Origin: Altibacter sp.
Lineage (GTDB): Bacteria; Bacteroidota; Bacteroidia; Flavobacteriales; Flavobacteriaceae
Reading direction: 5' to 3'
Assembly: GCF_019913785.1 (NCBI RefSeq)
Contig: NZ_JAIOHK010000011.1
Span: forward strand, 53,327 to 117,326
DNA: 64,000 nucleotides
How positions within the stretch are numbered: position 1 is the first letter of the stretch; every line of letters begins with the position of its first letter. The notes beneath the pieces were generated by a model. That model worked only from the letters and a program-made list of their open reading frames with translations, was not told the origin of the DNA and ran no database searches. Positions 35,485-44,244 of this stretch are shown piece by piece. The position numbers were made by a program, and so were the translations under genes.

Positions 35485-36348
35485 ATGAATAGTATATTCC
35501 GAAATCAATTAGTATTCCCTGTACTGCTTTATATTTTGAGCATTGGTTGTGAGTCAAATTTAAACAAGCCAGATATAGCTGAAACTATCGTAACAGACCA
35601 AGAGCAAGCATCACTGAATAGTAAATTAGTCGATTTATCCCACGTCTATTCCGATGAAACCATCTATTGGGTGACTGCAAAAGAATTCAGGCTGGATACT
35701 GTCTTTAAAGGACAAACCGATAAAGGCTTTTACTATTCGGCTAATAATTTCAGTACCGCAGAACACGGCGGGACGCACATTGATGCCCCCATTCATTTTG
35801 CCGAAGGGGGTCAGTCTGTAGATGAAATACCCCTCGAAAAACTAATTGGGGCGGCCATAAAAATAGATGTTTCGTCAAAGGCGCTCAGTAATTCGGATTA
35901 CCAAATAAGTATTCAAGATTTTATGGATTGGGAAACCAGCGAGAAAACCAAAATTCCAAGGGGTAGTATTGTTTTATTGCAGACCGGGTTTTCAAAGTTC
36001 TATCCCGATAAAGAAAAATACCTAGGAACAGCCAATCGCGGTGAAAAGGCAGTACAAGAACTGCATTTTCCGGGGCTGTCTGCCGAAGCCGCCAAGTGGC
36101 TCGTCGAGCAACGAAATATCAATGCCATAGGAATTGACACCCCGAGTATCGATTATGGCCAATCGGAGTATTTTAAGAGCCACGTGATATTGCTCTCCCA
36201 AAACATCCCTGCCTTTGAAAACCTCACCAATCTAGAGCAACTACCAAATATCGGATTTGAAATAATCGCATTACCCATGAAAATCCAAGGAGGAAGCGGG
36301 GCACCATTGCGTATTGTGGCCGTCTTAAACAATATACAAAACCCTTAG
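35485..36348 (+). CDS. Metal-dependent cyclase family lipoprotein (kynurenine formamidase-like)
   Basis: The 287-residue protein has an SPII-like leader with lipobox Cys in 'LSIGCESN'. The cyclase-family metal motif HGGTHIDAPIHF is present ('TAEHGGTHIDAPIHFAEGG'), and 'NAIGIDTPSIDYGQSE' is a late active-site loop. The family (PF04199) includes kynurenine formamidase and other metal-dependent hydrolases that open amide or ester rings. Being an outer-membrane or periplasmic lipoprotein is less common and suggests an external substrate. No tryptophan-catabolism gene lies next to it. Confidence 0.87.
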   Translation: MNSIFRNQLVFPVLLYILSIGCESNLNKPDIAETIVTDQEQASLNSKLVDLSHVYSDETIYWVTAKEFRLDTVFKGQTDKGFYYSANNFSTAEHGGTHIDAPIHFAEGGQSVDEIPLEKLIGAAIKIDVSSKALSNSDYQISIQDFMDWETSEKTKIPRGSIVLLQTGFSKFYPDKEKYLGTANRGEKAVQELHFPGLSAEAAKWLVEQRNINAIGIDTPSIDYGQSEYFKSHVILLSQNIPAFENLTNLEQLPNIGFEIIALPMKIQGGSGAPLRIVAVLNNIQNP

Positions 36349-36497
36349 TGATATAAGAATTCGGATGAATCAGACAATGGTAATGCGCTAGTGGTTCAAC
36401 TATTTAGGGTTTCAATTTTAGGCTATCTACCTACTTCAGTATGAAATATTTATCTGCTAGAGTGATCAGAAATGCCTAACTTGAAAAAAAATAAGAT

Positions 36498-37604
36498 ATG
36501 CCAATTTTCATGGATCGCCACGAAATACCAACCGATTTAACCGCAGAACACGTGGCACAAATGCATCAGGCAGACCTCAAGGTACAGCATTTGTTTGATT
36601 GCAAGGGGATGACCTATTGGTGTGATGAAAAAAGGCGTACGGCATTCTGTCTAATTGAGGCGCCAAACGAACAGGCAATTCAGAAAATGCACGATCATGC
36701 ACATGGTGACTTACCCCACAGTATCATTGAGGTCGATGCACATATCGTCGAATCGTTTCTCGGACGAATTGAGGACCCACAAGATGTAGAGCAGGCATTG
36801 ATGAATGCCATCACCGATCCGGCCTTCCGCGTTATCATGGTGATTGAAACCAGCAATTACCTGAATAGGGTTGAGGCCAATCAATTCAGCATTTTTACAC
36901 AGAAGTTTCACAATAGCGCTTCAAAAGCATTCAAACAGTTTTCGGGAAATGTGGTGAACAAGGATAATAATACCTACCTAGTTTCATTTAAAACAGTGAC
37001 CGATGCGGTGCTTTGCGCCTTAAAGATACAGTACAACTTCAAGTATGTGACGCCAAAACACGAGTCGTTTAATCGAAGATTGAAAATAGGGATTAGTTCG
37101 GGTGCACCGGTTGCTAAAAAGGCGGGTATCTTTGGTGATGCCATCGCATTGGCCACACATATGTGTGAGGTCGTCAAGGATCAGGTGGTAATTTCTTCGG
37201 AAGTGGCTACGTATTACGACAAAGAAAATAACAGTGCGATCATCGATGAGGAATTGATACGTTCGCTACATCCGGAAGAAGAGAAATTCCTGACAGAGCT
37301 TATGGAGTACACCGAAGCCAACTGGAACAAACCCTCTTTCAACGTGGCTACTTTCAGTAAGGATATGGGGTACAGCAAATCGCAGTTGTATCGAAAACTC
37401 ATGAACCTATCCGGAAAGTCACCTAACAATTTTATTAGAGAATTTAGATTGCACAAAGCCCTGTCTTTATTGCACAGTCAAAAAGGGAGTATTGCTGAAG
37501 TGGCCTACGAATCGGGGTTTAACAGTCCTACCTACTTCTCAAAGTGCTTCTTAAATACCTACGGTATCCTTCCCTCCAAGTACATCCAACAACATATTGC
37601 TTAG
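36498..37604 (+). CDS. DUF4242 / degenerate cyclase-like / AraC fusion regulator
   Basis: The 368-residue protein joins three parts. Residues 1-90 match DUF4242 (SCO4226 nickel-binding-like: 'MDRHEIPTDLTAEHVAQMHQADL', 'CLIEAPNEQAIQKMHDHAHG'). Residues ~105-245 resemble a class III nucleotide cyclase domain ('RLKIGISSGAPVAKKAGIFGDAIALATHM'), but the first metal-binding Asp region reads 'FRVIMVIETSNY', so catalysis is unlikely. Residues ~265-368 are an AraC HTH ('NVATFSKDMGYSKSQLYRKLM', 'SIAEVAYESGFNSPTYFSKCF'). It probably senses a metal or nucleotide and regulates the oxidase gene downstream (37733). That target is inferred. Confidence 0.82.
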   Translation: MPIFMDRHEIPTDLTAEHVAQMHQADLKVQHLFDCKGMTYWCDEKRRTAFCLIEAPNEQAIQKMHDHAHGDLPHSIIEVDAHIVESFLGRIEDPQDVEQALMNAITDPAFRVIMVIETSNYLNRVEANQFSIFTQKFHNSASKAFKQFSGNVVNKDNNTYLVSFKTVTDAVLCALKIQYNFKYVTPKHESFNRRLKIGISSGAPVAKKAGIFGDAIALATHMCEVVKDQVVISSEVATYYDKENNSAIIDEELIRSLHPEEEKFLTELMEYTEANWNKPSFNVATFSKDMGYSKSQLYRKLMNLSGKSPNNFIREFRLHKALSLLHSQKGSIAEVAYESGFNSPTYFSKCFLNTYGILPSKYIQQHIA

Positions 37605-37687
37605 GTCCTCTTCCGATGGAAACTTCCCATGCATCAAATGTGTGATTCTTTGAATTATATGTACTGTGATGTTGTTGTTGTCTCACC

Positions 37688-37695
37688 TAGTTTTG
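37688..37695 (+). promoter_or_regulatory. Bacteroidota -7 promoter element (TAGTTTTG)
   Basis: A TAnnTTTG match 37 bp before the ATG at 37733 of the FAD-dependent oxidase. GTT/TTG repeats at 37671-37680 lie upstream. Confidence 0.5.
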
Positions 37696-37732
37696 ATGCA
37701 TAAATAACTTCAACTAACAAATCCAAAGAATT

Positions 37733-39118
37733 ATGACAACTGAAATTAAAGACCTTGATAGTACTACCATCGAGGCATTTGCAGCGCAATTAAGAGGAAG
37801 TCTTGTGACTTCTAAAGATGCCGGCTACAACGAAACCAGAAAGGTGTACAACGCAATGATCGATAAACGCCCGGGGCTTTTTGCCATGTGTGTGGATGTG
37901 GCCGATGTCATGGCATCGGTAAATTTCGCTCGAGACAATGGTGTTTTATGTGCGGTACGAGGCGGAGGCCATAACGGGGGCGGACTGGGATTATGCGATG
38001 GTGGCTTGGTGATCGATCTATCCGGACTTAAATTTATACGTGTAGACACGGCAAATAATACAGTACGTGTTGGCGGAGGTAATCTATGGGGGGAAGTGGA
38101 TCATGCCACACATCCTTTCGGATTGGCAGTTCCTGCCGGGATAATTTCCAGCACAGGCGTTGGAGGTCTTACCTTGGGAGGTGGCGTTGGTCATCTTTCC
38201 AGGAAGTACGGTTTGACAATAGACAACCTACTAGAGGCAGATATGGTCTTGGCCGATGGTTCTTTTGTAACCGTAAACAAGAACCAACATCCCGATCTTT
38301 TCTGGGCGATAAGAGGGGGTGGTGGTAACTTTGGAATTGTTACCTCCTTTAAATTTCAGGCACACCCCGTTAAAACAGTAATAGGCGGTCCTACCTTATG
38401 GCCTATCGAACGCATTGAAGAGATCATGGCATGGTATCATGAGTTTATTCAGCAGGCACCCGAAGAATTAAACGGATTTATTACTACCATGATCATACCC
38501 GGACCACCCTTTCCGGATAGCTTACACAACAAGCAGTTCTGCGGAATTGTTTGGTGCTATGTGGGAGATCCTGCCCACTTCGATACACTTTTCCAAGCGG
38601 TACGTGATAAAGCACCTATTTTTGAGCATATAGGGGAAATGCCGTATCCCATGATACAATCCATGTTCGATGGCATGTTGCCCCATGGCTTGCAATGGTA
38701 CTGGAGAGCCGATTTCTTTACCGAATTAGGCCCCGAGGTCCGGGCACAACATCTTAAGTTCGGGTCGAGCATACCAACCCCCCTGTCTCAAATGCATTTG
38801 TATCCTATTACAGGAGCAGCGAGCAGAGTAGGGAAGGAAGAAACTCCCTGGGCGTATAGAGATGCCAAATATGCAGGGGTAATTGTAGGAGTAGATCCCA
38901 ATCCTGCCAACGCGAACAAGATCACGGACTGGTGTAAAGCCTATTGGGAAGCCTTACATCCCTATTCATCGGGAGGTGCCTACTCCAATTTTATGATGGA
39001 CGAGGGACAGGAGCGGGTACAGGCCAGCTATAAACACAATTACAACAGACTGGTAGCAATCAAGCGAACCTACGATCCTTCAAATGTATTTAGGGTAAAC
39101 CAAAACATCAAGCCATAA
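37733..39118 (+). CDS. FAD-linked oxidase, berberine-bridge type
   Basis: The 461-residue cytoplasmic protein has the PCMH/FAD_binding_4 domain. 'AVRGGGHNGGGLGLCDGGLVIDLS' includes the His that binds FAD covalently in this group, and 'GGLTLGGGVGHLSRKYGLTIDNLLEADMVLADG' follows. The BBE C-terminal motif is present ('YSSGGAYSNFMMDEGQ', '...YKHNYNRLVAIKRTYDPSNVFRVNQNI'). Such enzymes oxidise alcohols, sugars or other small molecules. No signal peptide is seen. It follows the DUF4242-AraC fusion by 128 bp and may be its target. Confidence 0.92.
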   Translation: MTTEIKDLDSTTIEAFAAQLRGSLVTSKDAGYNETRKVYNAMIDKRPGLFAMCVDVADVMASVNFARDNGVLCAVRGGGHNGGGLGLCDGGLVIDLSGLKFIRVDTANNTVRVGGGNLWGEVDHATHPFGLAVPAGIISSTGVGGLTLGGGVGHLSRKYGLTIDNLLEADMVLADGSFVTVNKNQHPDLFWAIRGGGGNFGIVTSFKFQAHPVKTVIGGPTLWPIERIEEIMAWYHEFIQQAPEELNGFITTMIIPGPPFPDSLHNKQFCGIVWCYVGDPAHFDTLFQAVRDKAPIFEHIGEMPYPMIQSMFDGMLPHGLQWYWRADFFTELGPEVRAQHLKFGSSIPTPLSQMHLYPITGAASRVGKEETPWAYRDAKYAGVIVGVDPNPANANKITDWCKAYWEALHPYSSGGAYSNFMMDEGQERVQASYKHNYNRLVAIKRTYDPSNVFRVNQNIKP

Positions 39119-39250
39119 TGGGTAAAGTGCTTTATTAGAGTTAGTTGATGTTGATCTATTGTTTGTATTGCCGAACTGACAACTGCAAATCCCGCCATGT
39201 TGTAAGCATCGAAATATATAGTATTTTTACAAAGCTAATATAAACTAAGC

Positions 39251-40114
39251 ATGCAAGAGGTACAGGATATTCTCAATCAGGTAATCTTCACCATAGGTAC
39301 CTATTCGTTAAAGGTAGGTATGGTTGTCATGATTTTAATGACACTTATACTTACCCGAGTACTTTTGTGGATCATAAAAAAGATGCTTTTCCGGCGGTCC
39401 AATGTAGACGAACAGGAGCGCGGTAATATTCTGGCCGTATACCAAATTATCCGCTATTTCATTTGGATAGGCGCCTTCGTAATAATCATAGAGACCTTGG
39501 GAGTTAAAGTAACCTTGTTGCTTGCCGGATCGGCAGCCTTGTTGGTGGGGATTGGACTTGGCTTACAACAGACCTTCAACGATATTATTTCGGGCATTAT
39601 ATTGCTTTCAGAACGCTCCATAAAAATAGGCGATGTGCTGGAAGTGGATGGCGATGTAGTTCAAATACAGGCCATAGGCGTCCGTACTTCCAAGGCACTC
39701 AATACAGACGACATTTCTATTATTATCCCTAATTCGCTTATTACTACGAGCAAGGTGATCAATTGGAGTCATCAAGACACGAAAACACGCTTTCGGATAG
39801 ATGTTGGGGTGGCTTATGGAAGTGATGTGGACACAGTTATACAAATACTGGAAGAGAGCGCCTTGGAGCATGACGCTGTGCACGATCGTGATCTGGCGGA
39901 GGGTAGACTCATGGGGTTTGGACCTTCATCGCTTGAATTTCAACTGTTGTTCTTCAGTAAAAATACCTTCCGAATTGGTTCCGTAAAAAGTGATATCAGA
40001 CGAATCATAGTGCGTAAGTTTCATGAAAACAATATTGTGATTGCCTTCCCGCAACTGGATGTGCATCTCATAAAAAATCAGGCTGCTTCAACCAAAGAAA
40101 CACCTCCTGCTTAG
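39251..40114 (+). CDS. Small MscS-type mechanosensitive channel
   Basis: The 287-residue protein has three membrane segments followed by the MscS pore helix and beta domain ('LLLAGSAALLVGIGLGLQQTFNDIISGIILLSERSIKIGDVLEV'). The TM3 glycine/alanine pattern is the classic gating signature. The C-terminal domain ends in '...IVIAFPQLDVHLI'. It is a short MscS form, distinct from the YbdG-type channel at 1225-2487, so the window holds two channel classes. It should open during osmotic downshock. Confidence 0.93.
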   Translation: MQEVQDILNQVIFTIGTYSLKVGMVVMILMTLILTRVLLWIIKKMLFRRSNVDEQERGNILAVYQIIRYFIWIGAFVIIIETLGVKVTLLLAGSAALLVGIGLGLQQTFNDIISGIILLSERSIKIGDVLEVDGDVVQIQAIGVRTSKALNTDDISIIIPNSLITTSKVINWSHQDTKTRFRIDVGVAYGSDVDTVIQILEESALEHDAVHDRDLAEGRLMGFGPSSLEFQLLFFSKNTFRIGSVKSDIRRIIVRKFHENNIVIAFPQLDVHLIKNQAASTKETPPA

Positions 40115-40267
40115 TGGTAACGCAATCGTAAAACACGGTGAACTACTTTGTGAAAATGTTCCTTTTGCTGCCGCTATGTTGAATGTTTTTCTTTCATAGA
40201 CTAAGAATATTCTCTCACCTTAGTTCGTTATATAGCAAATGGGATGGTATTTGTTACATCAGTTTGT

Positions 40268-41440
40268 ATGAAATATAGCAGCTTTTTACCCGTATTGTTT
40301 CTAACCTTTTGCATAACTTTTATGGGTTGTACAACCGGAGGCCCGGGAATCTCTTGTGAAGACGGACTTGGCTTCGACGGTGATAGCGGTGATGTATTAC
40401 TAACTTCTCAAGGCGATGTGAATCGGTTCGGACTTACAGGTGATACCCATATTAGAGGAACCCTTTTTATCGTATACTGTTCCGATCGTGGGAGTCAGAA
40501 TATCACCAACCTAAACGCACTTAACCGAATCACGCAAATTGATGGTAATCTTGTTATTTCTGAATTAAAGGAACTTACCTCCATAACGGGATTAGAGAAC
40601 TTAATTAAAGTGGGAGGAACCGTGCATCTTAACGATATCCCGAAGCTTACCAACCTGCGAGGACTTCACAATCTTGCTGAAATAGGAGGGGAGCTGCACC
40701 TTGGTATGGTGACTTCCTTGGAGAATTTGGACGATTTGAATCATCTTACCACTGTTGGCGGACTTCGATTGTGGGCGAATGCCGATGTAAATCATATAGA
40801 TGGTCTTGCCGGCCTACGGGAACTATCAGGGGTTATACATATTGAACAGAATGATATGCTCTCACAAATAAACGGACTTCAACATATCGAAACCTTCAGG
40901 GTAGAAGATCTTTTTGTTGGCCACAATGCAAATCTTGTGAGTTTGGAAGGCCTGGATAATCTTAGTGCCATTAAATACTTCAACAGCATACATGAAGCCG
41001 GTGTTCGTATTTATAGGAATCCAAAACTAACAACCTTAAACGGACTGGACAATCTACAGCTGGTGGAAGGCAGTATTGAGGTGCGATGGAATAAAACGCT
41101 TGCCAACATAGAAGGATTAACAGGTATTACAGCTGCTAACGGACTCCTTTGGATTACCGAAAATGAACGATTGACAACACTGCAAGGACTTCGGAATATC
41201 ACCGGTGTTACCGGTAGTTTGGCTATTTATGACAATGACTTGCTCACCAACTTGGAAGGATTAAATGCAATGGAACAGCTGGGTATTTCATTAGATATTT
41301 CAGACAACAACAGCCTTACCAATCTCTGTGCCTTGACGAATTTGGTGACCCATCTCGATGAAGGAACTACCTATACGGTTGAAAACAACGCCTATAACCC
41401 TACCAAAGAAGATATTTTAAACGGGGATTGCGAATTGTAA
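40268..41440 (+). CDS. Secreted lipoprotein with LRR-like/receptor-L repeats
   Basis: From ATG 40268 the protein has 390 residues and an SPII signal ('LFLTFCITFMGCTTGG'); an ATG at 40244 would add 8 residues. Repeating 22-25-residue units of the receptor-L/LRR-like type follow: 'LTNLRGLHNLAEIGGELHLG', 'LENLDDLNHLTTVGGLRLW', 'LVSLEGLDNLSAIKYFNSI', 'LTNLEGLNAMEQLGISLDIS'. The solenoid should bind proteins or carbohydrates on the cell surface. No partner gene is obvious. Confidence 0.83.
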   Translation: MKYSSFLPVLFLTFCITFMGCTTGGPGISCEDGLGFDGDSGDVLLTSQGDVNRFGLTGDTHIRGTLFIVYCSDRGSQNITNLNALNRITQIDGNLVISELKELTSITGLENLIKVGGTVHLNDIPKLTNLRGLHNLAEIGGELHLGMVTSLENLDDLNHLTTVGGLRLWANADVNHIDGLAGLRELSGVIHIEQNDMLSQINGLQHIETFRVEDLFVGHNANLVSLEGLDNLSAIKYFNSIHEAGVRIYRNPKLTTLNGLDNLQLVEGSIEVRWNKTLANIEGLTGITAANGLLWITENERLTTLQGLRNITGVTGSLAIYDNDLLTNLEGLNAMEQLGISLDISDNNSLTNLCALTNLVTHLDEGTTYTVENNAYNPTKEDILNGDCEL

Positions 41441-41827
41441 AGCTCGTGACGCACTAGTAAATCCTATGCAAACCATGCATTATTCCTATCGTAAAAAATA
41501 AAATACGCCTGATATTCAACACTTTAACGTAATTTTAGTGTTTCCAAGAATATTTAACCTACCTTTGCATCGTTAGTTAAACAGTCAGCTTTTCTTTTTT
41601 TATTATTCTTCCAATTTTAATCAATCCTTTGCTTTCTACAATACGCTATCAGTTGCAACGCTATTTGCGTTACTACGCTTGAATCTGTGGTTTGAAATCA
41701 ATTTATAATTCAACCATCACCATACTTCAAGCCTACTAATCTGAATTGGCACATCGCTTCATCACAATAATGGATAGGTTACATCATGCTAGCCTTCTGC
41801 ATTCATTGAATATATTGTTCTGAAGTA
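41441..41827. other. Long upstream region of the desaturase gene
   Basis: About 390 bp without an ORF. It holds a -7 element (TACCTTTG, 41560-41567) and a long A/T-rich leader. No tRNA, riboswitch or CRISPR structure is recognised. A desaturase-like frame lacking an ATG runs out of it at 41824. Confidence 0.5.
41560..41567 (+). promoter_or_regulatory. Bacteroidota -7 promoter element (TACCTTTG)
   Basis: A perfect TAnnTTTG match 261 bp before the ATG at 41828 and ~350 bp before the TTG at 41911. A long leader is implied, perhaps for temperature or lipid control of the desaturase; that control is inference. Confidence 0.55.
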
Positions 41828-41910
41828 ATGGAAATAATAACAAAATTAAAAAGCAGTATATCGAACATCCCATTTTTTCACGGAGCATAGATTCCGATTT
41901 TTCAAAAACC

Positions 41911-42978
41911 TTGAGGAATCGTGTAAACACCTATTTTAAGACAGCAAATACGAGCAGGAACGCAAATACAACCATGGTGATTAAAACCATCGTCATGTTG
42001 GCCTTGTTTTTTGTTCCCCTTGCTTTTCTTGCCACAGGGATGGTGACAAGCACCTGGCTGCTTTTCGCACTGTATATACTCAGTGGTCTGGGAATGTCCG
42101 GTATTGGGATGGGCATTATGCACGATGCCATTCACGGATCCTATTCAAAAAATAAAAGGACCAATACCCTATTGGGCTATACCTTTAACCTCATTGGCGC
42201 CAATGCAACGGTTTGGAAAATCCAACACAATGTATTGCATCATACCTACACCAATATAGACCATGCCGACGATGATATCAACGCGCCCTTTTTTCTGCGA
42301 TTTTCGCCCCATGCCAAACACTATTGGGTGCATCAGTTTCAGCATATTTATATCTGGTTCTTTTATGGAATTTCAACCATCTCCTGGATAACGACCAAAG
42401 ATTTTGTCCGACTAAAGCGCTATCGGAAAATGGGGTTTTTAGACAAGAAAAACGAATTCCGGAATACACTCATTGGTATGATTGGTTGGAAACTGCTGTA
42501 TTACTCCTATGCGATCGTATTACCCATGATCTTTATACCGTTGCCATGGTGGCAGATCCTGTTAGCGTTTCTGAGTATGCATTTTATAACCGGATTATTG
42601 GTGAGCATTGTATTTCAGTTAGCACACATCATGCCTGACAATGAATTTCCGCTTCCCGATGCGAACAGGAAGATGAATGCAGGTTGGTATGGACATCAAT
42701 TTGCCACAACCACCAACTATGCGCCTAAAAGCAAACTGATTTTCTGGCTTATTGGCGGATTAAATTTTCAAGTAGAGCATCATGTATTGCCGGATGTATG
42801 TCATGTGCATTATGCCAAATTAACCAAAGTAGTAGCTCAAACCGCACGCGAATTCGGTATGCCGTATCATGTAAAAGGAACACTGGTCGAAGCACTCCGA
42901 GATCATGTCAAAATGCTGCGTTCGTTAGGTAGAAAAGCGAAAGTAATGAGCCCTGTTGTAGTATTGGGTTCAGAGTAA
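41911..42978 (+). CDS. Fatty acid desaturase, probably with frameshifted 5' end
   Basis: The 355-residue frame from TTG 41911 carries the three histidine boxes of a front-end/acyl-CoA desaturase: 'HDAIHGSY' (H-x4-H type), 'HNVLHHTY' (H-x3-HH) and 'QVEHHVLPD' (QxxHH). Four membrane helices are seen ('TIVMLALFFVPLAFLATGM', '...LYILSGLGMSGIGMGIM' and others). It adds double bonds to membrane acyl chains. The true start is probably ATG 41828, but that frame is shifted by one base at the T-run 41873-41878. With one more T it would read 'MEIITKLKSSISNIPFF' then 'SRSIDSDFSKTLRNRVNTYF'. Confidence 0.88.
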   Translation: MRNRVNTYFKTANTSRNANTTMVIKTIVMLALFFVPLAFLATGMVTSTWLLFALYILSGLGMSGIGMGIMHDAIHGSYSKNKRTNTLLGYTFNLIGANATVWKIQHNVLHHTYTNIDHADDDINAPFFLRFSPHAKHYWVHQFQHIYIWFFYGISTISWITTKDFVRLKRYRKMGFLDKKNEFRNTLIGMIGWKLLYYSYAIVLPMIFIPLPWWQILLAFLSMHFITGLLVSIVFQLAHIMPDNEFPLPDANRKMNAGWYGHQFATTTNYAPKSKLIFWLIGGLNFQVEHHVLPDVCHVHYAKLTKVVAQTAREFGMPYHVKGTLVEALRDHVKMLRSLGRKAKVMSPVVVLGSE

Positions 42979-43048
42979 CAATTTAAAAACAAAAATTATG
43001 ATTAAACAATTTATAAATAAATTAATAAAAACCAATAAAGTAAACAAA

Positions 43049-43240
43049 ATGAAAGAAGGTACAGTAAAATTTTTCAACAACGCCAAAGGATTTGGATTCA
43101 TTAACATCAAAGATTCTGATGAAGACATCTTTGTGCATTCAACCAATCTTATTGACGATATCAAAGAAAATGATCAAGTAACGTTCGACGTTGAAAAAGG
43201 AGATAAAGGACTAAGCGCCGTAAAAGTGCGTTTGGCCTAG
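43049..43240 (+). CDS. Cold-shock protein (CspA-like)
   Basis: From ATG 43049 the protein has 63 residues and is one complete cold-shock domain: 'MKEGTVKFFNNAKGFGFIN' holds RNP1 (KGFGFI), and 'DIFVHSTNLI' holds RNP2. The upstream frame to 42998 reads 'MIKQFINKLIKTNKVNK', which is not part of the domain and is probably leader. It binds single-stranded RNA as a chaperone. It follows the desaturase by 70 bp; both genes fit cold adaptation. Confidence 0.92.
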   Translation: MKEGTVKFFNNAKGFGFINIKDSDEDIFVHSTNLIDDIKENDQVTFDVEKGDKGLSAVKVRLA

Positions 43241-43263
43241 ACAATTCAAATTTTTAGAATTAC

Positions 43264-43292
43264 AAAACCATCTGTTATAAGCAGATGGTTTT
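43264..43292 (+). terminator. Bidirectional terminator between csp and the methyltransferase
   Basis: AAAACCATCTG (43264-43274) and CAGATGGTTTT (43282-43292) form a perfect 11-bp stem around a 7-nt loop with a T-run. It ends the cold-shock gene and faces the convergent methyltransferase ending at 43315. Confidence 0.85.
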
Positions 43293-43314
43293 TTTGTGCT
43301 ATACATTCATAAAA

Positions 43315-44220
43315 TTATACTTTCTCAAAGACCAGGCGGTAGTGATCCATGACCTCTCGCTCGAAACAGACACGGTTCGGACTCACTTTAAAAATTGCCA
43401 CCAAATGCCTAAATTCCTTGTCGGTGAAGTACCTTGGAATTAGGGATAAGTAGAGCCAGTATTTTTTAAGATGGAATTTCCTGAATTTCTTCCTCCATTG
43501 GGCAATGGTTTCAATATAGTCTAGCCTTCCACTGCTTTTGGAAATTAATTTAAAGCCGGGCGCTGCACATTGAATGACCATTTCGGGGCCATAGGGAAGC
43601 CAGGAACCGGGAAACTGTTTTACCATCAGTGCCATGATATAGGCAGTAGATCCCTTTTCGGCCTTAACGTCCAATTCCTCAAAATCGATCATATTCTTGC
43701 TAAATACCATGGTTTGCATATAAAACCGCCCACCCACTGGCAATAGGTCGTACAAGGTTTTAAAGAAATCACTATACACCGCTTCCTGTTTGCCTGCCTG
43801 CCATTCTTCCACCGAACAGAAATGCTCCAAGCCGCCTATACAAGTAATGGCGTCGAAGGTTCCAAATTGGTCGGGCTTTACATATCGACAGTCTTGAACC
43901 AGGACATTATAGCCATTCTTCTGGCAGGCATCTGCCTGCCCCTGTGAGAGGGTAAGGCCAATACTTTCAGCCCCTCGATCGTGTGTAATAAAACGTGTAA
44001 AAGGTGCCCATCCACATGCCATATCAAGGACCTTACTGCCTTTGGTGATACGGAGGCTGTCGGCGATAAACTTATGCTTTGCCCTTTGGGCTTCCTCCAA
44101 GGTCATAGCAAAATCACCGTCGTATTTCGCCCCACTGTAGTCGCCTGTTTCTCCCATACTCAATCGAAATATCTCATCGATGGTGGTATAGGTAAAATCT
44201 AAATCCTTTTGTTCTGCCAT
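43315..44220 (-). CDS. CFA-synthase-like SAM-dependent methyltransferase
   Basis: The 301-residue class I methyltransferase has motif I 'GSKVLDMACGWAPFTRFI' and the CFA-synthase-type 'GLTLSQGQADAC', followed by 'DAITCIGGLEHF'. Mycolic-acid/cyclopropane-fatty-acid synthase enzymes transfer a methylene group to acyl double bonds or methylate related small molecules. It is shorter than E. coli Cfa and lacks its N-terminal lipid-binding domain. It converges with the desaturase/csp pair, so a link to unsaturated lipids is attractive but only inferred. Confidence 0.78.
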   Translation of the reverse strand: MAEQKDLDFTYTTIDEIFRLSMGETGDYSGAKYDGDFAMTLEEAQRAKHKFIADSLRITKGSKVLDMACGWAPFTRFITHDRGAESIGLTLSQGQADACQKNGYNVLVQDCRYVKPDQFGTFDAITCIGGLEHFCSVEEWQAGKQEAVYSDFFKTLYDLLPVGGRFYMQTMVFSKNMIDFEELDVKAEKGSTAYIMALMVKQFPGSWLPYGPEMVIQCAAPGFKLISKSSGRLDYIETIAQWRKKFRKFHLKKYWLYLSLIPRYFTDKEFRHLVAIFKVSPNRVCFEREVMDHYRLVFEKV

Positions 44221-44244
44221 GTTATTTTATGTTGTTAAGACGTC

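Noticed and set aside
41441..41827. Riboswitch or tRNA
   Set aside because: No aptamer core or cloverleaf could be drawn; only a promoter and an A/T-rich leader were seen.
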